A DNA stretch of 64,000 bases, from assembly GCF_022919115.1 (NCBI RefSeq), contig NZ_CP095072.1:1550001-1614000 (forward strand). Reading direction: 5' to 3'. Below the pieces are notes generated by a model. It searched no databases and was not told the origin of the DNA. It saw only the letters and a program-made list of their open reading frames with translations. The DNA is from Gracilibacillus caseinilyticus (GTDB lineage Bacteria; Bacillota; Bacilli; Bacillales; Amphibacillaceae). Of this stretch, positions 19,928 through 28,283 are shown in pieces (the stretch's first letter is position 1; every line of letters begins with the position of its first letter). The position numbers and the translations under genes are program-made.

Positions 19928-21187
19928 TCAAACGGACAGGACGGAAGTAGCAGCCTGTTCTGTGTAATATTCCAAAGCAGCTACGGTTGCTTTTCCTGCG
20001 TGAATGGATGCGCCGTGCTGCAGGAGTACCGCTTCCAGTGCGCCAAGTACAAATAAGATATTTTCTTTTCGGCAGCTGTACCCCATCGTACCGATACGCC
20101 ATATTTTTCCTTCTAACGGTCCAAAGGATTTGGCGATTTCAATTCCGAATTGATCCAGCAGTGTGGATCGTACGAATTCAGGGTCAATACCATCCGGAAC
20201 CTCCACACACGTAACGGTTGGCAATTTGGATTGGGCCTCTCCAAATAAGGTTAATCCCATTGCTTCTAAACCTGTTATTAACGCTTGTTCGTGATACAAG
20301 TGCCTGCGAAAACGTTGATCTAATCCTTCTTCTAGGATTATACGCAGTCCTTCTCTTAAGGCATACAGCATGGAAGTTGCTTCAGTATGATGGTTTAACC
20401 GACGAGGCCCCCAATAATCTTGCAGCATACTGATATCAAAATAATTACTCTTAATGAAATGATGTTTTCTGGCTAATTCCAATTGTTGATCTTCTTCGGT
20501 TGAAATACCACGTTCCACTTTCTTGCGTGCTTGAATGACTGCTTCAACTCGGTTGTTGTAAGTAATTGGTGCTAATCCGGACGGGACAGAGATGCATTTC
20601 TGTGTACCTCCAATCATCGCGTCGATCATCCACTCATCCACTTTAATCTCTACTCCGCCAATAGAAGCTACTGCGTCAACGATTAGAAGGGAATCATGCT
20701 TGCGGCATGTTTTTCCGATCTGGTCAATCGGCTGCATGCATCCTGTTGATGTTTCTCCATGAACAACCGCCACTATTTTAGGCTTTATCTCTTCGATTTT
20801 TTGTTTAATGGTCTCTTGCTTGAAAATAGTTCCCCATTCGCATTCAATTGTATGGACATTTGCTCCGTATCGCTCACAAATTTCGGTAAGTAAATAGCCG
20901 AATCGTCCAAAGATTGGTACTAACACCGTATCATCAGGTTCGATGACACTGCATAGGACGGCTTCAATACCGGACCTTGACGTACCATCCACAGGGAAAG
21001 CCCACTGATTTTTGGTTTGAAAAAGGGACCTAAGCATTTCCATGACTTCATTCATGATCGTGGTGAATGATGGGTCGAATTGTCCGACAATCGGATTACT
21101 CATCGCTCGCAGCACACGCGGATCTACTTCGACGGGACCTGGTGTCATAATCGTACGAATTGGTGTAGATAAGTCTGTATATTGCAT
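19928..21187 (-). CDS. pucG: (S)-ureidoglycine-glyoxylate aminotransferase PucG
   Basis: Class V, PLP-dependent aminotransferase (419 residues) related to alanine-glyoxylate aminotransferase. N-terminal TPGPVEVDPRVL, cofactor pocket VVHGETSTG and the PLP lysine Lys197 in GGTQKCISVPSG are all present. It transfers the amino group of ureidoglycine to glyoxylate, giving oxalurate and glycine. Fourteen bases separate it from allC upstream; AAGGAGG precedes the start. Confidence 0.92.
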   Translation of the reverse strand: MQYTDLSTPIRTIMTPGPVEVDPRVLRAMSNPIVGQFDPSFTTIMNEVMEMLRSLFQTKNQWAFPVDGTSRSGIEAVLCSVIEPDDTVLVPIFGRFGYLLTEICERYGANVHTIECEWGTIFKQETIKQKIEEIKPKIVAVVHGETSTGCMQPIDQIGKTCRKHDSLLIVDAVASIGGVEIKVDEWMIDAMIGGTQKCISVPSGLAPITYNNRVEAVIQARKKVERGISTEEDQQLELARKHHFIKSNYFDISMLQDYWGPRRLNHHTEATSMLYALREGLRIILEEGLDQRFRRHLYHEQALITGLEAMGLTLFGEAQSKLPTVTCVEVPDGIDPEFVRSTLLDQFGIEIAKSFGPLEGKIWRIGTMGYSCRKENILFVLGALEAVLLQHGASIHAGKATVAALEYYTEQAATSVLSV

Positions 21188-21201
21188 CTCATTATTCCTC
21201 C

Positions 21202-22452
21202 TTAAGCATAGGCTAACTCGTACAAATAATCGACTAATATTCGTACGCCATTTTCTAAATCTTCTTTTTTAGTACATTCTTTCGGAGAATGGCTGATCCC
21301 TTTATCGCTTGGGACAAATAACAGCGCAGTCGGACAATATTCCCCGAATACTTGCGCATCATGACCGGCACCACTGGCAAGCGAGCGATAGGATATATTA
21401 TTTGCTATTGCTGTTTTCTTAGATAGTAATGTCAGTTTCGGATCCATTGAGACTGGTTTAACTTCCATCCAGGGCTCCATGCTTATATACATACCAAGCT
21501 CTTCGGCACTAGATAAAAAATAAGAGCGGAACTCTGTGCAAAATTGATCGAGTACGCTGTCGTTATAATGGCGAACATCTAATGAAAATTCCGCTTCGCC
21601 AGCAATTACGTTCGGCACATTTGGTTTTACCTGTAATTTGCCTACCGTCACGACCAAATCAGGATCCACTCGTTTGGCAGTTTCGGTCAGGTAATGAATA
21701 TATCTGGAGGCAAGACATAATGCATCTTTTCGAAAAGGCATTGGCGTTGTACCAGCGTGATTACTTTCGCCTGTAATCTGTACGGTGAACCTTCTCTGGC
21801 CGACGATATGGTCGACAATACCTAACGATTGTTTGCTTTGTTCCAGTACAATACCTTGCTCAATATGCATTTCAATGAATGCATCTATATCTGTCCGATG
21901 TGGTGATTGATAAGTGAGCGGATCGAAACCTGCATTTTTCATCGCAGTTGTGAATAAAACGCCATTTGCATCGGCTATCTGTTGGGCATCTGTCAGGCTG
22001 TATTTTCCGGTAATACTGCCAGATCCCCAAAAAGTTAGTGGGAAGCGGCTGCCTTCCTCTTCACACAGCGACACGACCTCAATTGTTTTTTTCGGCAGAC
22101 CATATTTTTGATAAAGTATTTGGGTAGCGAGGAAACTGGCGACAATGCCGTACGCCCCATCATATTTTCCGCCTTCGATCACTGTGTCGATATGAGACCC
22201 CGTTAGAATGACGTTCTGGTTATCGGAGGTTCCTTTTAATTTTCCGAAGAGGTTTCCGATGCTGTCGAAGGAGGTGATGAGTCCATTTGTCTCCATCAAT
22301 TCCTTCAGGGCGTTCTGTGCATCCTTCCATGCTTGAGAGTACAGTAAACGGTTAGTCCCACCTGTTTCTGACATGCCGAATGAGGAAATCCAATGTACTA
22401 ATGCTTCTACATCTTCTATGTTGTAAGCATCCATTTCTGTTTTTGTAATCAA
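21202..22452 (-). CDS. allC: Allantoate amidohydrolase (M20 family)
   Basis: Hydrolyses allantoate to ureidoglycine, ammonia and CO2 (pucF in B. subtilis). M20 metal ligands occur in GSHIDTVIEGGKYDGAYG, CEEEGSRF, EMHIEQG and GAGHDAQ. The open frame extends to 22545, but GAGGTG seven bases before a TTG at 22452 gives a 416-residue protein of family length; ATG codons further up have no ribosome site. First gene of the operon, divergent from pucR. Confidence 0.93.
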   Translation of the reverse strand: MITKTEMDAYNIEDVEALVHWISSFGMSETGGTNRLLYSQAWKDAQNALKELMETNGLITSFDSIGNLFGKLKGTSDNQNVILTGSHIDTVIEGGKYDGAYGIVASFLATQILYQKYGLPKKTIEVVSLCEEEGSRFPLTFWGSGSITGKYSLTDAQQIADANGVLFTTAMKNAGFDPLTYQSPHRTDIDAFIEMHIEQGIVLEQSKQSLGIVDHIVGQRRFTVQITGESNHAGTTPMPFRKDALCLASRYIHYLTETAKRVDPDLVVTVGKLQVKPNVPNVIAGEAEFSLDVRHYNDSVLDQFCTEFRSYFLSSAEELGMYISMEPWMEVKPVSMDPKLTLLSKKTAIANNISYRSLASGAGHDAQVFGEYCPTALLFVPSDKGISHSPKECTKKEDLENGVRILVDYLYELAYA

Positions 22453-22627
22453 TGAGCAACACCTCGGTTTCTGTGTAACAATTCCTTTCATGTTATGAAT
22501 AAGTTTACCAACAGAATTCCATTTCTTCATTAGCAATACTGTCATATTTACTTACAACTTTTGTGCAAAAAGACTAAATGCATTGTAATATCAATGGTAT
22601 AACGAGATGGATGAGGAGATGGCTTAC

Positions 22628-24229
22628 ATGCAGGTGTCAGATGTGATCAAAGTACCTACTTTAGAAGGTTGCACAATTATTGCAGGAGAAAGTGGCTTAA
22701 ACCGTGAAGTGCTTTATGTGAACATGATGGACGCGCCGGATATAGCACAATACTTAAAGCCGAATGAACTGCTGGTAACGACTGCTTATCATTTGAAAGA
22801 TCAGCCAGCATTACTTGAGGAATTAGTGCAGCAAATGCATGAACAAGGTTGTGCAGCGCTCGGTATTAAAACAAAACGCTTTTTGTCAGAAATTCCGAAA
22901 CAAGTAATTCAACTGGCTAGACAGTGCTCATTTCCAATTATTGAAATCCCTATGCAAAGTTCATTAGGTGATATTGTTAATCAGATATTAAGTAAAATAT
23001 TAGATAAACGAACAAACGAGTTGATCTCTGCCATTGATGTACACCGACAATTCTCGGAACAAATTATGAGTGGTAAGGGGATCGATAAATTATTGACAAG
23101 TCTGTCAAATATGGTGAATGACCCTGTTATTCTACTTGATCAGTATTCAAAACCGATCGCGGCATCCATTTATAATCGACAAGCTAATACGATTGTAGAA
23201 AATTTGTACGTGAAGGACATTGTAGCGTCTTTTCCAGATACCAGTTTCTTTAGTTTCTCTACCATACATGATCAGCAAACATACTCTGTTTTTATGGTAT
23301 ATACCCATAACAAAAAAGCGGGCTATCTACTAATACTTGGAGAAATATTTCCTGGTGACCATGCGACCATGCTGACGATTGAGCAGGCAACCAATGTTAT
23401 TTCCTTTGCGCTAATGAAGGAGAATGCTTTAACACAGTATTCACGCAGAGTGAAGAATGAATTTTTTTATAATTTTACGGAAGGTTTGTTTACTTCCGAT
23501 GAAGAGATTATGAATCGTGCCAAGGAATTTTCGGTTGATACGAGTAAACATTATATTTGTGCCGCTGGAAAAATGGAAGGCATGGACAGAATGTTTGGCA
23601 GTTATACACAGAATCAATTAGAAATGGATGAAATCTATCAATATATTGAAGAGGAGTTAGTCAGTTTATCTTTATCTACCCACTTGTTTACGCGAGGAGA
23701 TATGTGTATTTTTTTATTTGGCAAAACGGATTATGACCTTGAGATTATTTCTTCCCTCGAAATCATTCAGGAGAAAGTCGAGCTGCGGTTCGATCAGACC
23801 TTATCATTTGGTGTCGGTAATCTCGTTCGTGATTTTCTCCATGTGAAGGATAGCTTTAAAGAAGCAATGGATGCCCTTGAAACAGGTAGACTGGCAGGGA
23901 AAAAAGGATTTATTCAAAGCTATAAGACGAAGGATGTACTAGAACTGATTCGGATCATGCCAAAAGAAGATTTGCTCGAATTCTATGATAATGTGCTGCA
24001 CCCTTTAGTAACCGATCAAGAGGATGATACATTACTGCATACAATATTCGTATATCTAGAAGCGCATTGCCAGATTTCGGAGACAGCAAAGCGTCTGTTT
24101 GTTCATCGGAATACGGTCGTCTATCGTTTAGAAAAGTGTGAAGAATTATTAGGCAGGAGTCTTAGTGATCCTGATACGAGCCTGCAAATCAGACTTGCGT
24201 TACGTATTAAGAAAGTATTAGGCATATAA
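22628..24229 (+). CDS. pucR: PucR-family purine catabolism regulator
   Basis: Transcription activator/repressor of purine degradation genes, responding in B. subtilis to allantoin-type effectors. An N-terminal PucR domain (VSDVIKVPTLEGCTIIAGE) is followed by a GGDEF-like middle and a C-terminal PucR helix-turn-helix (ISETAKRLFVHRNTVVYRLEKCEELLG). Two earlier in-frame ATGs exist (22607, 22619), but GAGGAG at 22613-22618 is right for ATG 22628. Placed between the allC operon and uraD-uraH, it likely controls all puc units here. Confidence 0.93.
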   Translation: MQVSDVIKVPTLEGCTIIAGESGLNREVLYVNMMDAPDIAQYLKPNELLVTTAYHLKDQPALLEELVQQMHEQGCAALGIKTKRFLSEIPKQVIQLARQCSFPIIEIPMQSSLGDIVNQILSKILDKRTNELISAIDVHRQFSEQIMSGKGIDKLLTSLSNMVNDPVILLDQYSKPIAASIYNRQANTIVENLYVKDIVASFPDTSFFSFSTIHDQQTYSVFMVYTHNKKAGYLLILGEIFPGDHATMLTIEQATNVISFALMKENALTQYSRRVKNEFFYNFTEGLFTSDEEIMNRAKEFSVDTSKHYICAAGKMEGMDRMFGSYTQNQLEMDEIYQYIEEELVSLSLSTHLFTRGDMCIFLFGKTDYDLEIISSLEIIQEKVELRFDQTLSFGVGNLVRDFLHVKDSFKEAMDALETGRLAGKKGFIQSYKTKDVLELIRIMPKEDLLEFYDNVLHPLVTDQEDDTLLHTIFVYLEAHCQISETAKRLFVHRNTVVYRLEKCEELLGRSLSDPDTSLQIRLALRIKKVLGI

Positions 24230-24385
24230 ATATTATAAAAAATGCCAAAAAATAGAAGGATAATTAGAGAAGATAAACAATGACTTGTACGTTTTATCCT
24301 ATTACAATATGTATAACGTGTACCAAGGCAATGTCAGTATTATCTTGGACGCCTTGATAGGATACAGATTATAGGGGGTATGGTC

Positions 24386-24877
24386 ATGAATTTAGAAGAA
24401 TTAAATGCGATGGATAATGACTCGTTTGTGGAGGCGTTGGGATCTATTTTTGAACACTCCCCTTGGATAGCCAAAAAAGCCGTCGATGCCAGGCCGTATC
24501 ATTCGGTGCATGATTTGCATCAACGAATGGTAGATGTAGTGCGGGAGTCAACGAAGGAAGAAAAGCTGGAATTAATCAGATCCCATCCTGACCTTGGTGA
24601 CCGAATTAAAATGAGTATGGATTCGGTTAATGAGCAAAAGGGTGCAGGGTTAGATCAGTTGGATGAGCAGGAATTCAAAAAGTTTCAAGCACTTAATTTT
24701 CAATACAAGACAAAATTTGCATTTCCTTTTATCGTATCGGTGAGAGGAAAAACAACAGATGAAATATATCATATAATGTGTGACCGGATTGCATTAGAAC
24801 CTTCATTGGAATTTGATCGAGCTTTATCGGAGATCTATCAAATAGCAAGATTACGATTGGAAGAGAAAATAGTGTAG
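24386..24877 (+). CDS. uraD: OHCU decarboxylase
   Basis: 2-oxo-4-hydroxy-4-carboxy-5-ureidoimidazoline decarboxylase, making (S)-allantoin. The family block PWIAKKAVDARPYHS (with the catalytic His), SHPDLGDRI and KFGFPFIV-like KFAFPFIVSVRGK are present. In B. subtilis this domain is the N-terminal half of bifunctional PucL with uricase behind it; here it stands alone at 163 residues and ends normally, so the uricase half is missing from the gene. AGGGGGT favours ATG 24386 over ATG 24380. Confidence 0.93.
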   Translation: MNLEELNAMDNDSFVEALGSIFEHSPWIAKKAVDARPYHSVHDLHQRMVDVVRESTKEEKLELIRSHPDLGDRIKMSMDSVNEQKGAGLDQLDEQEFKKFQALNFQYKTKFAFPFIVSVRGKTTDEIYHIMCDRIALEPSLEFDRALSEIYQIARLRLEEKIV

Positions 24878-24892
24878 AGGAGCTTCATTAAT

Positions 24893-25243
24893 ATGGTCTT
24901 AACAACTCATATATTAGACGTAGCGAACGGTAAACCAGGAAACGGCATAGAGATCGATCTATTCATTTGGAAAGGGGAGCAGCGTGTATTTCTGAAATCA
25001 GTTGTGACTAATCAGGATGGGCGTGTTGATCAACCGTTGCTCATGACAGAAGAATTAGAAGCCGGTCAATACGAATTCTGCTTTTATACAGGAGCCTATT
25101 TCCGGCAAACGCAATCTGATCAACAAGCGTCACCTTTTTTAGAAACAATTCCTGTTCGATTTTATATCCACAACGCAAACGAACATTATCATATACCATT
25201 AATCATTTCACCATGGAGTTATCAAGTATACAGAGGAAGCTGA
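24893..25243 (+). CDS. pucM: 5-hydroxyisourate hydrolase
   Basis: Transthyretin-like hydrolase of 116 residues acting on 5-hydroxyisourate, just before OHCU decarboxylase in the pathway. It has LTTHILDVANGKPG at the N-terminus and the diagnostic C-terminal tetrapeptide YRGS, preceded by HYHIPLIISPW. Fifteen bases after uraD, ending in a strong terminator. Confidence 0.95.
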   Translation: MVLTTHILDVANGKPGNGIEIDLFIWKGEQRVFLKSVVTNQDGRVDQPLLMTEELEAGQYEFCFYTGAYFRQTQSDQQASPFLETIPVRFYIHNANEHYHIPLIISPWSYQVYRGS

Positions 25244-25244
25244 A

Positions 25245-25276
25245 ACAACACGGGAATGTTCCCGTGTTGTTTTTAT
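25245..25276 (+). terminator. Rho-independent terminator after uraD-pucM
   Basis: Twelve-bp perfect stem ACAACACGGGAA/TTCCCGTGTTGT with a 2-base gap between arms, then TTTTATT. Confidence 0.92.
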
Positions 25277-25350
25277 TAGGAGGAAAGAAAGTATAAAATC
25301 ACTGTCATAGAGATGTACTATAGAAGTAGAACAAAATTTTAAAAAATTGG

Positions 25351-25951
25351 CTACCTATAATATGGATTATGTAAAGTGGAACAGTTTGTATTGCTAAATG
25401 GTAATTTTGATATATTTTATCTGCTTTGCAAAGCTCCGGAAATATGCTCCGCGTCCTGTGGGCACGGCTTCAGTTAGGCTACTACTTGAACAAATTCTTT
25501 GCTGCCTTGTGACGAGGAAGCTCACTTCGAAGTGACACTTGCAGACACAGGCACAGACTAAGTGGATCTTCAACTCGCGCTGAGGCATGAGGAGTCTCCG
25601 CATATTTCTACGCTAAAGGGACGTTCTGCAACAAAAGGAACAGCTAAAAGCAGGGGTCCTAGTCATTGTGTTATTCATACAGTTGCTGTTATATATACAG
25701 CGATCAAATATGCTAGCTCTTACAAAAATTGTAGAATCCCTATCCTAGCGTAGGCCAACCACGGAGACTCCCGCGGGACATGCAGGTGCTGAAGATCCAC
25801 TTTGTGAAGTGCCCTTCTTCACAAAGTTAGCTTCAGCCGTGCCCCGCAGGACGCGGAGTGGTTGGCAGAAGCGGTATTCAAGCACATTAAATATCTCAAT
25901 ATGGATGCTTGGTTAGTAATGGTTAGTTTACATAATCCATATTATAGGTAG
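25351..25951. repeat. Fold-back repeat family R1, copy B (601 bp, perfect 25-bp inverted ends)
   Basis: Starts CTACCTATAATATGG and ends CCATATTATAGGTAG; bases 25351-25375 and 25927-25951 are exact reverse complements over 25 bp. GC-rich modules near both ends (GCGTCCTGTGGGCACGGCT and AGCCGTGCCCCGCAGGACGC) are also mutually inverted, so the element can fold back along much of its length. Short open frames inside show no protein-like sequence. The rest of the gap 25277-26135 holds nothing recognised. Confidence 0.9.
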
Positions 25952-26135
25952 TTGTATATTATTTATGTTAGTTAGGACCGGGTGGGCTTTCCCGGTTTTT
26001 CTTATGCTAACTATCAAGATTACCACAATGTGAAAATCGGTTACACTTTACACAATTTGTATTAACGGAGTGGTCGGTTTTTTTGGTTGGAATTCGGGGT
26101 AAAGTCCTATACAAAGAGATGAATGAGGAGGAGAA

Positions 26136-26447
26136 ATGATGAAGGATGCTTTTTCCAAAGGAATTACATTAGGCTTAGGTATGGCAGCTTCGAGTAAGGA
26201 GCAGGGCGAGAAAGTAATGAATGAACTGCTGAAAAAAGGAGAAATCACAAGGGAAGAATCGGACCATGTTTTTGCCCAATGGAAGCAAAAAGGGGAAGAA
26301 AGCAAACAGCAAGCAGACGAGAAAATCAAGCAACAGTTAAAACAATGGTTAACAGAATTGGAGGTGGTAACCAAAGAGGAAGTAACAGAATTAGAACAAC
26401 GAATCATTCAATTGGAAAACAGAGTGCGTGAATTAGAGGAGAAATAA
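26136..26447 (+). CDS. Small phasin-like coiled-coil protein
   Basis: A 103-residue, highly charged alpha-helical protein: a glycine-rich start (SKGITLGLGMAASS), then ELLKKGEITREESDHV and long Lys/Glu heptads likely to form a coiled coil. It resembles the short phasin/polyhydroxyalkanoate-granule-associated proteins that often sit beside UbiB/AarF kinases in Bacillaceae, as here. GAGGAGG precedes the ATG. Molecular role unproven. Confidence 0.75.
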   Translation: MMKDAFSKGITLGLGMAASSKEQGEKVMNELLKKGEITREESDHVFAQWKQKGEESKQQADEKIKQQLKQWLTELEVVTKEEVTELEQRIIQLENRVRELEEK

Positions 26448-26482
26448 TCGAAAAGGAAAACTTCGAAAAAGGGGGGATATTT

Positions 26483-28165
26483 ATTTTTCGCAAACGAATG
26501 CGCCACCTGCAACGCTATCGTGAAATAGCTGTCGCTTTTTCGCGTAATGGCTTCGGTTATATTGTGAAAGGATTGGGACTTGATCAGTTATTCACATTGC
26601 CACGTCGTGTCTTTGTGAATCGCGACCAGGATGTGAAGCAAGGCAAAACGACCGGTCAACGAATCCGTGCTTTTTTAGAAGAACTAGGTCCGACTTTTAT
26701 CAAAATGGGACAGATGCTCAGTACGAGACCTGATATAATTCCGAAAGAAATCATACAGGAATTAGAACAATTACAAGACCAATTGCATCCTATTCCTTTT
26801 GCTGAGGTGGAAGCCGTGTTGCAAAAGGAGTTAGAGGATCCGGTTAAGAAGGTTCTTAAGGAAATTGATCCTGAACCGATCGGTGTCGCATCGATTGGTC
26901 AAGTACATCAAGCTGTTCTGCTATCAGGTGAACGAGTAGCTATTAAAGTGCAGCGGCCCAATATAGAAAAGAATATACATACGGACCTGGAAATTTTGCA
27001 CGAGTTAGCGAAAAGGGCTGAAAAGAGACTGGCTTGGGCGTCACGCTACCAGCTTATCGATATGGTGGAGGAGTTCTCCAAATCAATAGAGGCAGAATTA
27101 GACTTTGTCAGTGACGGAAGAAATGCCGATTTAATGGGTCAACAGTTTAAGGACAACCCGAACATCGTTATTCCACAGGTGTATTGGCAGCATACTACAG
27201 AAAAAGTACTGACGATGGAGTATATCGCTGGCTGTAAGATGAATGATGTGGAGCATCTGAAAAAAGAAGGATACCAGCCGGAACAATTAGCGGAGCACCT
27301 TGTCCAAACGGTTTTTCATCAAATTTTCAAAGACGGATTTTTCCATGCCGATCCCCACAGTGGTAATCTGACGGCGTTACCAGGGAATCGCATTGGATTG
27401 TTCGATTTTGGTATGGTGGGACGGCTCTCGCAGGAAATGAAGAAGCACTTAGCTTCTCTTGTTATTGCACTGATCAAGCAAGATACGGATGACATGATAC
27501 GCGCCATCAAAAAAATGGGTGCCGTGCCCGAACAAATAAACATCCACGAATTAAAAGGTGATATTGAACAAGTCAATATTAAATATTATGGCGTGTCTTT
27601 AAGTGATATCAGTTTAGGGGAATCTGTTACTGAATTGTTAACTGTTGCTAATAAACATAAGATCCGGATTCCAACGGACTTAACGATGATTGGGAAAACA
27701 TTATTGTCACTTGAAGGAATCATCGAACAGCTTCATCCAGAACTGAGTATTATGGATGCGGCCGAGCCATTTGGCCGAGAATTAATTAAAGAAAGGTACC
27801 ATCCGAAACAGATAGCTGAAGAAATATTTGATCAAATGCATGAATATGGCGAGATCGTTCACGACATGCCACAAATAGTTCAAGAGCTGGCCAATATGGT
27901 GAAACAGCGAAAAATGCCGATTGAGATTTCCATTCCGGAAGCAAAATCTTTTTTCTCCAAGCTGGATCGAGTCAGTAATCGTCTATCCTTCAGTATTGTT
28001 CTGCTTTCCTTCAGCTTAATTATGGTGGGGCTGATTATTGGTTCTGCATTAGGAAGGCAGACTTCTTTGTTATGGGATATTCCAGCGATTGAAATTGGTT
28101 TTGTGATTGCTATGCTTATGTTCGCCTGGTTAATTTATTCGATATTTCGATCAGGACGCTTCTGA
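26483..28165 (+). CDS. UbiB/AarF/ABC1 atypical kinase, probable ATT start
   Basis: Protein-kinase-like membrane ATPase of the UbiB/ADCK family. Alanine/glutamine-rich loop GVASIGQVHQA, the ATP-site VAIKVQRP and catalytic HADPHSGN plus LFDFGMVG are visible; two membrane helices close the C-terminus (LSFSIVLLSF... and EIGFVIAMLMF...). The first ATG is 26498, but no ribosome site precedes it; GGGGGG at 26471-26476 is well placed for ATT 26483, giving the N-terminal FRKRMRHLQRYREI that relatives usually have. In bacteria without ubiquinone the family is linked to isoprenoid lipid/quinone homeostasis. Five hundred sixty residues with the ATT start. Confidence 0.9.
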   Translation: MFRKRMRHLQRYREIAVAFSRNGFGYIVKGLGLDQLFTLPRRVFVNRDQDVKQGKTTGQRIRAFLEELGPTFIKMGQMLSTRPDIIPKEIIQELEQLQDQLHPIPFAEVEAVLQKELEDPVKKVLKEIDPEPIGVASIGQVHQAVLLSGERVAIKVQRPNIEKNIHTDLEILHELAKRAEKRLAWASRYQLIDMVEEFSKSIEAELDFVSDGRNADLMGQQFKDNPNIVIPQVYWQHTTEKVLTMEYIAGCKMNDVEHLKKEGYQPEQLAEHLVQTVFHQIFKDGFFHADPHSGNLTALPGNRIGLFDFGMVGRLSQEMKKHLASLVIALIKQDTDDMIRAIKKMGAVPEQINIHELKGDIEQVNIKYYGVSLSDISLGESVTELLTVANKHKIRIPTDLTMIGKTLLSLEGIIEQLHPELSIMDAAEPFGRELIKERYHPKQIAEEIFDQMHEYGEIVHDMPQIVQELANMVKQRKMPIEISIPEAKSFFSKLDRVSNRLSFSIVLLSFSLIMVGLIIGSALGRQTSLLWDIPAIEIGFVIAMLMFAWLIYSIFRSGRF

Positions 28166-28283
28166 CGGCAGATAGCTCGTTAAGTTGTCCAAATTTGTAA
28201 AATTTTATGTTTTATCATCGAATCAAATGGGAAAAAGCTTTCTGAAATAAATAATAAAAACTTTCCATAAGGAGGAATAGACG

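Noticed and set aside
25394..25603. Minus-strand open frame of 69 codons in repeat copy B, and similar frames at 25562-25753 and 31210-31440
   Set aside because: They lie wholly in the fold-back repeats, have biased, low-information sequence rich in Arg/Ser/Cys, no ribosome site and no conservation of frame between copies.
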